Positions 7,940-17,347 are shown, counted from the stretch's first letter. The stretch is DNA of 64,000 nucleotides from Longibacter salinarum (GCF_002554795.1 NZ_PDEQ01000005.1:124001-188000), one strand, 5' to 3'. A program made the numbers and translations. The notes: generated by a model from the letters alone, not told the origin.

Positions 7940-9238
7940 ATGTCCAGCGGTATCGACCGACTTCACGCGCTGCCGCGTTTCAGCGGTGAGGCTGACGCCA
8001 GCTTCAAGCCCGGCCTTGAGCGCATGCACGCGCTGCTCGACGCGATGGGCAATCCCGAGGAAGCGTTCCCCAGCATCCATGTTGCGGGAACGAATGGCAA
8101 GGGCTCAACGGCCTCGATGATAGCGGCCATTGCATCCACCTCGGATCGCCGGGTCGGCCTGCACACGTCGCCAGAGCTAACCCACGTCACAGAGCTCATG
8201 CGCGTGAACGGCCGGCCGGCAGCGGAGACATGGCTCGACGAGGCGGTGCATCGCCATTCTCACGTGATCGACCATGTACAGCCCAGTTTCTTTGAGGCGA
8301 CCGTCGCGTTCAGCTTTCTGTATTTCGCAGAACAGGCGGTCGATCTTGCGGTCGTGGAGGTAGGACTCGGTGGGCGACTCGATGCCACCAACGTGCTGGA
8401 CTCGACGGCCAGCGTCATCACGAGTATTGACCTCGAGCACACGAACCTGCTCGGCGACACGCTGTCAGCGATCGCGCGGGAAAAAGCGGGGATCATCAAG
8501 CCAGGGCGGCCCTGTGTCACCGGGGTGACGCAGGACGAGGCGCTAATAACGATCCGCGCCGTCGCCGCAGAGCTGGGCGCGGCGGTCCACGTGCTGGATG
8601 AGGAAGGCACGATCAGGATCCACCACGGCGGCGTGCAGGAATCGCCCATGATCGATCTCCGCACCCCCGACCGTTTGTACGAACGCTTGACGCCGTCCCT
8701 TCCGGGTGCGCACCAGTTTCGAAACGCGTGGCTAGCGGTTCGGGCTCTTGAAGTCGCCGGCATGGACATCAGTCCGAAAGCAGTTCGAGAAGGGCTTGCG
8801 CATCTCGCGGACCGGTCCGGCCTGCGCGGACGGATGGAGGTTCTGTCGCGTCGGCCGCTTGTCATCGCCGATGTCGCCCACAATCCGTCGAGCCTCGCCG
8901 CCACGCTCACAGCCATCGGGCCGTCTGTTGATGGTCAGCTCTACGTCGGGCTCGCCCTCGCCCGAGACAAAGACGCCGGGGCAATCGCACAGCTTCTAAC
9001 TGATCGGGATGCAACCATTATCCCGCTCCAGATCGACGCGTCTCGGCTCCGTTCTGCCGACGCCCTGACGGACGTTCTGCGGCACGCTGGCGCACGCATC
9101 GTGGCACCCCAAACCGTGGAGGGCGCCCGGCGTCAATTCGAGCGGGATGCCCACCATGACGATGCGCTGCTGCTCACGGGATCGCATCACGTCGTACGCG
9201 AAGCCATTGAAGCCGAGGGGGCCATCGCCCCCTCGTGA
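7940..9238 (+). CDS. folC: Folylpolyglutamate synthase / dihydrofolate synthase
   Basis: Adds glutamate to folates (and possibly makes dihydrofolate) in the cytoplasm. 432 residues from the ATG at 7940, where the family opening (GIDRLHALPRFSG...KPGLERMHALLDAMGNPE) begins. Mur-ligase-type ATPase features are visible: P-loop HVAGTNGKGSTA (about residue 47), LHTSPEL, the Mg-binding VEVGLGGRLDATNV block and TSIDLEHTNLLGDT, then IAREKAGIIKPG and the C-terminal ligase domain with DVAHNPSS. It is divergent from the photolyase gene with a gap of about 180 bases. The last codons form a strong GC hairpin overlapping the stop. Confidence 0.93.
   Translation: MSSGIDRLHALPRFSGEADASFKPGLERMHALLDAMGNPEEAFPSIHVAGTNGKGSTASMIAAIASTSDRRVGLHTSPELTHVTELMRVNGRPAAETWLDEAVHRHSHVIDHVQPSFFEATVAFSFLYFAEQAVDLAVVEVGLGGRLDATNVLDSTASVITSIDLEHTNLLGDTLSAIAREKAGIIKPGRPCVTGVTQDEALITIRAVAAELGAAVHVLDEEGTIRIHHGGVQESPMIDLRTPDRLYERLTPSLPGAHQFRNAWLAVRALEVAGMDISPKAVREGLAHLADRSGLRGRMEVLSRRPLVIADVAHNPSSLAATLTAIGPSVDGQLYVGLALARDKDAGAIAQLLTDRDATIIPLQIDASRLRSADALTDVLRHAGARIVAPQTVEGARRQFERDAHHDDALLLTGSHHVVREAIEAEGAIAPS
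9214..9235 (+). other. Hairpin overlapping the folC stop codon
   Basis: Perfect 9-bp stem CGAGGGGGC (9214-9222) / GCCCCCTCG (9227-9235) with a CATC loop, ending one base before the TGA at 9236-9238. No U-tract follows, so it is not a classical terminator. It may protect the mRNA 3' end. Confidence 0.5.
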
Positions 9239-9403
9239 TGCGTCACCTTGCAGTCAGGACGGTCGCGACGCCCCTCCTTCCTCAAGAGCCAGAATTCCAA
9301 AGACACAATTACACTTCTTTTCGAGCGGACGCGATATCTTAACCATGCGTCCCGTATCGCGGCGCCCGTCTCTTTCCATATTTAGACGTTCTTCCGTTCC
9401 CTT

Positions 9404-10627
9404 ATGCTGTTTCCAGACGACGACGCGTCCGCGCCATCCGCTTCGCCGCGCATTCTGCTTTTTACAGGGAAAGGTGGCGTAGGCAAGACCACCTGTGCCG
9501 CGGCCACGGCCCTCCGCGCTGCCCGGGACGGGCACAAGACCCTCATCCTCAGCTCCGACCCTGCGCACAGCCTCGCGGATGCTGTCGATGAACCGCTCGG
9601 GCCCGAGCCGACGGAAATCGTCGAGAACCTCTTCGCCCAAGAGGTCGACCTGTACTACTCGATGAAGAAGTACTGGGGAAACATGCGCGAGCTCATGCTC
9701 ACAGTTTTCCGCTGGCAGGGCGTCGAGCAAGTCGCGGCGGAGGAACTGGCGGCCCTGCCAGGCATGAACGAAGGCTCCGTCCTACTATGGCTCGAACAGG
9801 CTATCCGCGAAGAAGACTTCGACCTTATCATCGTCGATAGCGCGCCGACGGGCGAGACGCTCACGCTCCTCACGCTTCCGCAGGTCACGCAGTGGTGGCT
9901 GTCGAAAGCCTTTCCTTTCCAGAAACTCGCCGTCAAATCGCTGGGATTTGGCGTTCGAAAGACAACCGGTATTCCGCTCGACAAGGGTTACGAAGAGCTG
10001 GAGCGGATTTTTGAAAAGCTCGAGACCGTGCGCGCGGTCCTTTCCGACCACGCAATCACCTCGATTCGCCTGGTTATGAATCCCGAGAAAATGGTCATTG
10101 CAGAGGCGCGCCGGGCGTACACGTATCTTCAGTTGTACGGCTACGGTGTGGATAGCGTCATCGTGAACCGCGTGCTGCCGGAAGATCAGATTCCCGAGAA
10201 CTCGCTCTTTTCTGGATACCTGGCCTCGCAGCGCCAGTACATGCGCGATATCGAAAACAGCTTCGCTCCCTTGCCCATACTCACGGTGCCCCACCTCGGC
10301 GAAGAAGTGTTCGGGCTCGAGCGATTGACGCGCATCGCGAACGGCATGTACGAAGACAACGACCCGGTCGCCGTGCTGCACGACGAACCAACGTACGAGG
10401 TTCAGGAGTCGGGCGCCGGATACAAAATCCGCATTCGGCTGCCGTTCGTCGACGAGCAGGAGGTCGAGGCTCGTCAGTTTGGGGATCAACTCGTGGTTCA
10501 GGTCGCTAATCAACGGCGGAATTACGCTTTGCCCAATTTTTTAAGTTATTATACCGTTCGCGACACGACCTTAGCCGACGGTTGGCTCACGGTCCATTTC
10601 GATGAGGACGACCGCGAAGCCGCGTAG
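9404..10627 (+). CDS. Get3/ArsA-family ATPase with C-terminal alpha-crystallin-like domain
   Basis: A 407-residue SIMIBI-class ATPase. The deviant Walker A LLFTGKGGVGKTT lies near residue 20; switch motifs DPAHSLAD and IIVDSAPTGETLTLL follow, and the nucleotide-base region LVMNPEKMVIAEARRAYTYL is intact. After about residue 325 there is a separate all-beta segment (YKIRIRLPFVDEQEVE ... LVVQVANQRRNYALP) that resembles the ArsA_HSP20/alpha-crystallin-like domain known from Get3d-type proteins of plants and cyanobacteria. The CxxC zinc dimerisation motif of eukaryotic Get3 is not seen. It may handle hydrophobic clients rather than arsenite: no ars genes are nearby. The HMG-CoA reductase gene starts 63 bases downstream, suggesting co-transcription. 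Confidence 0.88.
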   Translation: MLFPDDDASAPSASPRILLFTGKGGVGKTTCAAATALRAARDGHKTLILSSDPAHSLADAVDEPLGPEPTEIVENLFAQEVDLYYSMKKYWGNMRELMLTVFRWQGVEQVAAEELAALPGMNEGSVLLWLEQAIREEDFDLIIVDSAPTGETLTLLTLPQVTQWWLSKAFPFQKLAVKSLGFGVRKTTGIPLDKGYEELERIFEKLETVRAVLSDHAITSIRLVMNPEKMVIAEARRAYTYLQLYGYGVDSVIVNRVLPEDQIPENSLFSGYLASQRQYMRDIENSFAPLPILTVPHLGEEVFGLERLTRIANGMYEDNDPVAVLHDEPTYEVQESGAGYKIRIRLPFVDEQEVEARQFGDQLVVQVANQRRNYALPNFLSYYTVRDTTLADGWLTVHFDEDDREAA

Positions 10628-10690
10628 TGGCGATCGCGCCCTTTCCGTTTCTCGCATACTCTCCTCTTTGCGTCTCAAGCATATCCAACT

Positions 10691-12238
10691 ATGTTCGTCC
10701 CTTCTGTGCTGCTGAAGCAGCTTTACACATTCGGCAGCCTCGAGAATACCGACCGAGGCGTTCAGTTCTCAATCAAAAACCGGCTCAAAGACGCCACGTT
10801 AACAGAACTGATCAGCGTTTCCATTAACGGGGATCCGGTACCCTCCGATCAGCTGGAGCTGTATCTAGGCGATGGCGAAGTGTATACGCCCGAAACCATC
10901 AGCAAGGACAATCCGGTCGATTTTCCTCTGCGCCGGAGCCTTCATGTTCGCACCCGGAGTATTTCGCATCTGGAGATCGGTAAGCACCAGATCGAGATCT
11001 CCTTCCGGGCGAAGCCCTTCGGCAAGCTGAACTTCAAGGTTGAGGATGCCATTACCGAGGAGGAAGACGAGATCATCCGGATTCCGCGCGATGAACAGGA
11101 TGACTACAGTGAGGCGGCCATCGAGCGGCGTCAGAAATGGATCGAGGAACGGACGGGACAGGAACTGAAGCACACGCCGGTCTACTCAATTGACCCGAAG
11201 ACGGCAAGGGGCAACTGCGAACACTTCACTGGGGTGTCGCAGATTCCGCTCGGCATTGCCGGGCCGCTAACCGTGAACGGCGAGCACGCAGGGGGCGACT
11301 ACGTCATCCCACTGGCCACAACCGAAGGAACGCTTGTTGCGTCGTACAACCGCGGCATCAAGGTGTGCAACCTCGCCGGCGGCGTGAAGGCAACGGTGGT
11401 GAACGACGCCATGCAACGCGCGCCCGTGTTCGTCTTCCGAGATGCCCGCGAGGCCCGCGACTTCACCCACTGGGTCAACGACAACATCGACACGATCCGC
11501 GAGGAGGCGGAATCCACGTCGAGCGTCGCGAAACTGATCTACATCGACAACTACCTGTCGAACCGGTTCGCGTACCTCCGTTTCAATTACAAAACGGGCG
11601 ACGCAGCCGGACAGAACATGGTCGGGCGGGCGACCTTCGCCGCGTGCGGGTGGATCATCGACCACTACCCGGAGCCAATCCAGCACTTCTACCTCGAATC
11701 GAACTTTGCGACCGACAAGAAGGCATCGCAGGTCAACGTCATGCGCACACGAGGCAAGCGCGTGACGGCCGAAGCCACGATTCCGCGTAAGGTGCTCGTT
11801 CAACACATGCGTGTCGAACCTGAAAGCTTGCACTACCACTGGAACGTAGCAACCGTCGGGGCCTTCCTCTCCGGTGCAAACAATAACGGCGCCCACTCGC
11901 CCAACGCGATCACGGCGATGTTCATCGCGACCGGGCAGGACGTGGCCAACGTCTCGGAGTCGTCCGCGGCCGTCCTCTACACGGAGATTACGGAAGAAGG
12001 CGACCTGTACATTTCGCTCACGATCCCGTCGCTCATCGTTGCTACGTACGGCGGCGGCACCGGCCTCGCTACGCAGCGCGAGTGCCTGGAGATGATGGAC
12101 TGCTACGGAAAAGGCAAGGTGAATAAGTTCGCAGAGATCGTCGCGAGCGTCGCCCTGGCCGGCGAGTTGAGCCTGGGCTCGGCGATCTCGTCCTCTGACT
12201 GGGTCTCCTCGCACGAAACCTACGGGCGAAACCGGTAG
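10691..12238 (+). CDS. Class I 3-hydroxy-3-methylglutaryl-CoA reductase with N-terminal extension
   Basis: Reduces HMG-CoA to mevalonate, the committed step of the mevalonate route to isoprenoids. 515 residues. The catalytic set is visible: Glu in TTEGTLVAS (about 212), Lys in TDKKAS (about 343), Asp in ATGQDVANVSESSA (about 417), and the late His in SSHETYGRNR (about 508), the arrangement of class I NADPH enzymes. Before the reductase core lies an extra stretch of about 130 residues rich in beta-strand pattern and then acidic residues; it is not a membrane anchor and I do not recognise it. Most Bacteroidota use the MEP pathway, so a mevalonate enzyme here suggests transferred or lineage-specific isoprenoid supply. 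Confidence 0.93.
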   Translation: MFVPSVLLKQLYTFGSLENTDRGVQFSIKNRLKDATLTELISVSINGDPVPSDQLELYLGDGEVYTPETISKDNPVDFPLRRSLHVRTRSISHLEIGKHQIEISFRAKPFGKLNFKVEDAITEEEDEIIRIPRDEQDDYSEAAIERRQKWIEERTGQELKHTPVYSIDPKTARGNCEHFTGVSQIPLGIAGPLTVNGEHAGGDYVIPLATTEGTLVASYNRGIKVCNLAGGVKATVVNDAMQRAPVFVFRDAREARDFTHWVNDNIDTIREEAESTSSVAKLIYIDNYLSNRFAYLRFNYKTGDAAGQNMVGRATFAACGWIIDHYPEPIQHFYLESNFATDKKASQVNVMRTRGKRVTAEATIPRKVLVQHMRVEPESLHYHWNVATVGAFLSGANNNGAHSPNAITAMFIATGQDVANVSESSAAVLYTEITEEGDLYISLTIPSLIVATYGGGTGLATQRECLEMMDCYGKGKVNKFAEIVASVALAGELSLGSAISSSDWVSSHETYGRNR

Positions 12239-12249
12239 GGTATCGTTTG

Positions 12250-12314
12250 AGGTTCAGGGTTCAGGGTTCAAAGTTCAGGGTTCAGAGCTCAGGGTTCAGA
12301 GCTCAAAGCTCAAC
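12250..12314. repeat. 7-bp degenerate tandem repeat tract
   Basis: Nine heptamers in register: ggttca, gggttca, gggttca, aagttca, gggttca, gagctca, gggttca, gagctca, aagctca. The tract begins about ten bases after the HMG-CoA reductase stop codon. It belongs to the dispersed 7/8-bp family seen through the window. Confidence 0.9.
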
Positions 12315-12320
12315 GCGAGG

Positions 12321-12346
12321 AACCGTCGCACGGCCGTGCGACGGTT
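12321..12346. repeat. Perfect 26-bp palindrome (copy 1)
   Basis: Half-site AACCGTCGCACGG followed immediately by its reverse complement, with no loop; GTTTT follows. The central 24 bp recur exactly at 43543-43566. It lies between two heptamer tracts downstream of the HMG-CoA reductase gene and may work as a terminator or a protein-binding site. Confidence 0.9.
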
Positions 12347-12404
12347 GTTTTCGCTCCGGCTTGCCCCTGTACAATAGAACGATTCAGGGAGGCGGTGTGC
12401 GTTT

Positions 12405-12490
12405 AGGGTTCAGCGTTCAAAGTTCAAAGTTCTACGTTCGAACGCCTCAACGCCTCAACGCCTCAACGAACTAACGTACCAACGCATAAC
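12405..12490. repeat. Repeat tract switching from 7-bp to 8-bp units
   Basis: Heptamers agggttc, agcgttc, aaagttc, aaagttc, tacgttc run directly into octamers aacgcctc (three exact copies), aacgaact, aacgtacc, aacgcata. The change of period inside one tract shows that the two unit lengths belong to one class of element. The remaining bases up to the next gene at 12695 show nothing I can name. Confidence 0.88.
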
Positions 12491-12694
12491 GGCGGTGTCG
12501 ACGTGAAGCGGTCGCGAACAATGCATGCGGATAACGACATATGCGCCCAAATGCGGTGTTTTGTCTTGCGTCCACGCGATCGGGTTGATAGATTGCGGTC
12601 TTGTAACGGACCGGACCTGCGCGACCATGTGCTGCGCTCTGTCCGGCTCTGCGCACACGATTGAGTCGCTTGTTGCATCACCTGGTCCCCATCT

Positions 12695-14209
12695 ATGGTC
12701 GCCGCCCTTGAGGTCGTCATCCCCGCGTTGTACGCGATCTCCATTGCAGTTCTCGTTGTTTACGGAGGCAACCTGCTCTGGCTCGCCGTCTTTCATGCAC
12801 GTGACGAGGAGCTCATCGACGGTCCGGTACCGGATCCGGACAACCTGCCCAAACCGGACGATTCCTGGCCTGTCGTCACCGTCCAGCTTCCCCTGTACAA
12901 CGAGGCCACCGTCGCCGAACGCCTGATCGACGCCTGCGCTGCGCTGGATTACCCCCGCCGCAAGCTCGAAATCCAGGTGCTCGACGACTCCACGGACGAC
13001 ACGGTCAAGGTCGTCGAAAAGCGGGTCTCCTACTGGCAGGATCGCGGACTGGACATTGTCCATATTCACCGGACGGACCGGACCGGATATAAGGCCGGAG
13101 CCCTCGAAAACGGGACGCGCCTCGCACGCGGCGACTACCTGGCCGTGTTCGACGCCGACTTTCTCCCGCAGCCTGAGTTTTTGCGGCAGATGATGCCGAA
13201 ATTCTTCGAGGACGACAACCTCGGCATGGTCCAGGCCCGATGGGGCCATATCAACCAGGATCACTCGCTGCTCACGCAGGTCCAGGCGTTTGGGCTCGAC
13301 GCCCACTTCGCTATCGAGCAGCACGTTCGCCAGCGCAGCGGCTGCTTCATGAACTTCAATGGCACCGCCGGAATCTGGAAGCGTCAATGCATCGAGGACG
13401 CCGGCGGATGGGAGCACGACACGCTCACGGAGGATCTCGACCTTAGCTACCGCGCACAGCTTGCGGGTTGGCGATTCGAGTATCTCCCGACCGTCGAAGT
13501 GCCGTCCGAACTACCGGCAGACATGAACGCGCTCCGCACCCAGCAATTCCGCTGGACCAAAGGCGCCGTCGAGACAGCGCTCAAAATGACGGGACGCCTC
13601 TGGCGGTCGTCCGAGCCCATACGGGTTAAGATGGAAGGCACGATGCACCTCACCGCGCACTTCGCCTTCCCCTTCATCCTGCTCGCGGCCTTCACCCACG
13701 CCCCACTCCTCTTGCTCAAGAGCCTCGGATACGGTCCGGGCGAGACGTACTTCGGCGTGATGGGCCTTGGACTCATCGGATTCGCCGGATTCTTTCTCGC
13801 GCAACTTTTCGCCCAGCGGGCGCTCTATCCCGACTGGTCCAGCCGGGCCCGACTCTTTCCCGCCTTTATGGCCGGGTCGATGGGTCTCGCACTGTCGAAT
13901 ACGAAGGCACTCTGGCAGGCTCTCCGCGGGAAGAAAACCGCCTTCGTTCGCACGCCGAAATATGGCGATACGCAAAGCGGCAACTGGTGGACGAGCCGAT
14001 ACGCCATTTCCGAAGTCCCTCGTGTAATCTGGGGCGAAGCCCTTCTTGCACTCTACTGTACCGTCGGCCTGGGCGTGACGATCGTGCTCGGTGAATGGGC
14101 GGCCATCCCGTTTCAAGCCCTCTTCGCCGCCGGGTTCGTCCTCGTGACCGTGTCGAACGTGCAGCAAGTTCGCACCGTCCGACAGGCCGCGCCCGCCCCC
14201 GCAACCTGA
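12695..14209 (+). CDS. Family 2 glycosyltransferase, cellulose-synthase-like, membrane bound
   Basis: A processive-type GT2 enzyme of 504 residues. One N-terminal membrane segment (about 8-30) precedes the catalytic domain, which opens VVTVQLPLYNEATVAERLIDA. The D,D,D,QxxRW set is complete: DDST, the DAD of VFDADFLPQPEF, the TEDLDLSYR acid and QFRWTKG. Several membrane helices follow (about 310-420 and 450-490). It resembles the CaSu-A2 type 'cellulose synthase catalytic subunit-like' enzymes that make beta-linked or glucomannan-like polysaccharides or glycolipids. There is no PilZ domain and no bcs partner gene nearby, so the product is unknown. Confidence 0.9.
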   Translation: MVAALEVVIPALYAISIAVLVVYGGNLLWLAVFHARDEELIDGPVPDPDNLPKPDDSWPVVTVQLPLYNEATVAERLIDACAALDYPRRKLEIQVLDDSTDDTVKVVEKRVSYWQDRGLDIVHIHRTDRTGYKAGALENGTRLARGDYLAVFDADFLPQPEFLRQMMPKFFEDDNLGMVQARWGHINQDHSLLTQVQAFGLDAHFAIEQHVRQRSGCFMNFNGTAGIWKRQCIEDAGGWEHDTLTEDLDLSYRAQLAGWRFEYLPTVEVPSELPADMNALRTQQFRWTKGAVETALKMTGRLWRSSEPIRVKMEGTMHLTAHFAFPFILLAAFTHAPLLLLKSLGYGPGETYFGVMGLGLIGFAGFFLAQLFAQRALYPDWSSRARLFPAFMAGSMGLALSNTKALWQALRGKKTAFVRTPKYGDTQSGNWWTSRYAISEVPRVIWGEALLALYCTVGLGVTIVLGEWAAIPFQALFAAGFVLVTVSNVQQVRTVRQAAPAPAT

Positions 14210-14449
14210 TTCCATTTTAACGGCTGCAAGCGTCCGGTTTTCGGCACGATCCCGGGCCCGTCTCCGTACACCCCGTCCTTTCACTTGTGGCCTTAGCGCG
14301 AGAAGCGTGCAAATTTACGGTTCTCGACATCAATCCGCCGCGAGTCGACTTTTAAATACGGCCGGTTCATCGTACGTTGCTTTGTTCCAGAAGCACATGC
14401 CTTCTGACCCGGCTTCAGTAACCTGCCGCTCGCACTCCGACGACGTCTT

Positions 14450-16105
14450 ATGTCCGTTCCCGATATTCAGCACGCCCTCGAACTCCTGCGCAAGCGGGAT
14501 GTCGACGCCGCGATTTCGTCGCTGAAGCAGAAGGTGGATGAGATCCCCGCCCACCTTACGGCGCACGTGCTTCTGGCCCGGGCCTATGAGGCGAAACGCG
14601 AATGGACGCTCGCCCTGCGCTCGTGGGAGAATGCGCATTTCCTGATGCCGAACAGCCCAATCGTGACGGCCGGCAAGGAACGAGTGCTGGAGAAGATCCG
14701 CGAGGAAGACGATCTGTCAGAGGAAGGTGCATCCGAAGGCGGAGATACGAAAGAGCCCCCTGTCGAAAATCGGGGCGACGCATCCCCGTCCCCCACGCCC
14801 CCGCAACCGGCTCCGCCCGAGCAAACATCGTCAGAGGATGAGGCTCATGAGCCCAACGCGGAACCGGAAGATACCTCTTCGGATTCTGCGGCCTCCGATC
14901 CAATAACGCCACCCCCACCTGCAGACGAAGCCACGGAGGAACGGTCTGAATCCGTACCGGACGGCCAAACGGAAAGCGAGGACGACGACGGATCGTCCCC
15001 TAACCGCATTGCAGCGCAGGCGCAAGCCCTTCTGTCGCAGAATCCGGGCGAGACCTCCGCGTCCGACGAACCGACCGCAACAGATGAGCCGGCCGACAGC
15101 GGCCCACCCTCCGAGCCGAGCGCCCAGGCGAAACAGATGGACGAGGCGCACCCGGCTCCGCCCTCCACACCGGATCCATCCGCGCCTGAGATTCCAGCGT
15201 CACGCACCTCCGATGGCACCGGATACCGCCCCGACACCGCTATTATCGACGCCGCTGCGTCTCTTCTTGCGCAGGAGCCAACCCCGGTGGCTAAAGGTCC
15301 AGAGTCGGAGCCTACCGAGGACTCGAACTTGACCACGGGCGAGAGCAAGACATCTTCCCCGGCCGACACCAACAGCGACGCAGAACCAAGCGATGCTGAC
15401 AGCTTCATCCCCGACTTTGTCGCCCGCCAGACCGGCGGCACGTCGGAGCCCAAGGAGGGATCATCCGAGGACTCGCCGGCACAGCAACCAGCGGTCGACG
15501 GTGCGGACGATCCACGCAGCGATGATGAAGCCGACCGGCCGTCGACCGGTACCGCGCCCACGCCAGAGGCTGACGACACTGCACAGGAGCGCGAGCTTAG
15601 CATCCCGAATCCGGACGACCTGATGCCGTCCGACACCCAGCTTGGCGGGAGCGATGACAACGATGACGAAGACGACGGGCTGTCCGAACTGGAGAAGCTT
15701 CGCCGTTCGGCCGAACAGGAGGCACGATCACGAGGCGCCCGCGGACTCTCGCAACCGGAGATTTCGTCTGCATCCGACGCCCCCGACGAGCAGGACGACA
15801 CGATCGGCGACCTCGACCGGCTGATCCAGGATCTTGAGTCTGCCCGCATCGAGCCGCGCCCGGATCTTGACGATTTGCCCGAGCCTGACCTCGAGGATGA
15901 TGTCGAGGACCTGGTCTCGGAAACGCTTGCGCGCATCTACGCCGCACAGTCGCAATACCGCGAGGCCGCTCGCATCTACGTAAAGCTTGCCTCGCAGGAG
16001 CCAGCAAACGCGAGGGATCACCTCGAGCAGGCGGCCGAGATGCGCAAGCAAGCGGAAAAGAAAGAAGCACAAACAAAAAGCTCCCGCGACGCGTCCGACG
16101 CGTAG
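14450..16105 (+). CDS. TPR protein with a long acidic disordered linker
   Basis: 551 residues in three parts. Residues 1-75 form a TPR pair (ALELLRKRDVDAAISSL ... LARAYEAKREWTLALRSWENAHFLMP). Residues about 80-470 are low-complexity, dominated by Glu, Asp, Ser, Pro, Thr and Ala, and almost certainly disordered. Residues about 480-540 contain a last TPR-like unit (VSETLARIYAAQSQYREAARIYVKLASQEP). There is no signal peptide. Such proteins often tether partners; nothing here says which. It sits just upstream of anmK (24 bases) on the same strand. The acidic linker fits adaptation to high salt, but is long even so. Confidence 0.75.
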   Translation: MSVPDIQHALELLRKRDVDAAISSLKQKVDEIPAHLTAHVLLARAYEAKREWTLALRSWENAHFLMPNSPIVTAGKERVLEKIREEDDLSEEGASEGGDTKEPPVENRGDASPSPTPPQPAPPEQTSSEDEAHEPNAEPEDTSSDSAASDPITPPPPADEATEERSESVPDGQTESEDDDGSSPNRIAAQAQALLSQNPGETSASDEPTATDEPADSGPPSEPSAQAKQMDEAHPAPPSTPDPSAPEIPASRTSDGTGYRPDTAIIDAAASLLAQEPTPVAKGPESEPTEDSNLTTGESKTSSPADTNSDAEPSDADSFIPDFVARQTGGTSEPKEGSSEDSPAQQPAVDGADDPRSDDEADRPSTGTAPTPEADDTAQERELSIPNPDDLMPSDTQLGGSDDNDDEDDGLSELEKLRRSAEQEARSRGARGLSQPEISSASDAPDEQDDTIGDLDRLIQDLESARIEPRPDLDDLPEPDLEDDVEDLVSETLARIYAAQSQYREAARIYVKLASQEPANARDHLEQAAEMRKQAEKKEAQTKSSRDASDA

Positions 16106-16129
16106 ACCCACTCATTCTCCCGCGTCGTC

Positions 16130-17347
16130 ATGCCCCTTCGCTCCCGCTCCACTCGCGTAGTTGCCGGCCTGATGTCGGGGACGTCGCTCGATGGCGTTGA
16201 TGCTGCAATCACGCATCTCGTGGGTAGCGGCCGCTCGCTCTCGGTAGAGGTGCTGGCGTTCGTACATCACCCATACCCGAAGGTGCTTCGGGAGCTCATC
16301 CTTCAGGCATCCGAACCGAAGCGCTCTTCCGTTCGGGACATCGCCCGGCTGAACTCTCGGCTACCAGTAGAGGCCGCTCGTGCCATCAGGATGGCTGTTG
16401 ACGAGGCGAATCTGGATCCAGAAGACCTTGACCTCGTCGGGTCCCACGGTCAGACGATCCAACATCTGCCCGATCCCGCATCCGTCGCCGGTGAGACCGT
16501 CCGGACAACGCTTCAGGCCGACGATCCATCTCTGCTGGCCCAGCGTCTCGGCGTGCCCGTCGTTGGTGACTTCCGGCGGGCGGACATGGCTCTCGGCGGA
16601 CAGGGGGCACCGCTCGCCCCGTATCTCGACGACGTCCTGTTTGCGAGTGAAAACGAAACGCGCCTGCTTCTGAACCTGGGCGGCATCGCAAACCTGACCG
16701 TTCTTCCGGCGGGAGGTGGCCCTCAAGATTTGCGGGCCTTCGACACCGGCCCGGCCAACATGGTCATCGATGCCCTGGCGCAGCGCCTGTTCGACGAGCC
16801 GTACGACCCGAACGGATCGTACGCAGCCGATGGCACCCCGGATGCCGACCTCCTCGCCGACCTGCTCATGGGCGACTACTTTCGCCTGCCTCCGCCCAAA
16901 TCAACCGGCCGCGAAGCATTCGGGACCGGCTACGTGGATACGTTTCTCCAGCACGGGCGCTCGAAGTCGCTGTCCGATGCGGACCTGATGGCCACGGCGA
17001 CCATGCTCACGGCGGCCTCGGTGTACCAGGCCTACGCTCGCTATATCCGGCCATCCCACACCGCAGAGACGGTCTACGTCAGCGGCGGCGGCGTCCATAA
17101 CGATACGCTGATGAGCATGCTTGGCGCCGCATTCGCACCAATTCCCGTGCAGCGTACAAGCGACCTCGAAGGCGGCGTCGACCCGGACGCGAAGGAGGCG
17201 GTTCTCTTTGCCGTCCTCGCCCACGAAACCGCGAACGGCGTCCCGACGGGGCTTCCGAATGTCACCGGAGCACGTCGACCGGCGATTCAAGGGGGAATCT
17301 ACCTTCCGCCGCCCGACACCGGCATGGGATCTGCTGCATCGGTTTGA
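16130..17347 (+). CDS. anmK: Anhydro-N-acetylmuramic acid kinase
   Basis: Phosphorylates and hydrolyses 1,6-anhydro-MurNAc during peptidoglycan recycling, giving MurNAc 6-phosphate. 405 residues with the family's ASKHA-fold signatures: VAGLMSGTSLDGVDAAI at the N-terminus, LVGSHGQTIQHLP, VVGDFRRADMALGGQGAPL, LLLNLGGIANLTVLP, FDTGPANMVIDALAQ and VYVSGGGVHND. The length is slightly above the usual 370-390 residues. The ATG at 16130 follows the TPR gene by 24 bases, so the two may be co-transcribed. thiL follows about 110 bases later. Confidence 0.95.
   Translation: MPLRSRSTRVVAGLMSGTSLDGVDAAITHLVGSGRSLSVEVLAFVHHPYPKVLRELILQASEPKRSSVRDIARLNSRLPVEAARAIRMAVDEANLDPEDLDLVGSHGQTIQHLPDPASVAGETVRTTLQADDPSLLAQRLGVPVVGDFRRADMALGGQGAPLAPYLDDVLFASENETRLLLNLGGIANLTVLPAGGGPQDLRAFDTGPANMVIDALAQRLFDEPYDPNGSYAADGTPDADLLADLLMGDYFRLPPPKSTGREAFGTGYVDTFLQHGRSKSLSDADLMATATMLTAASVYQAYARYIRPSHTAETVYVSGGGVHNDTLMSMLGAAFAPIPVQRTSDLEGGVDPDAKEAVLFAVLAHETANGVPTGLPNVTGARRPAIQGGIYLPPPDTGMGSAASV

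Noticed and set aside
9404-10627. Arsenite-pump ATPase ArsA
   Set aside because: No ars genes nearby, single ATPase domain, no metalloid-binding Cys set, and a C-terminal crystallin-like domain.
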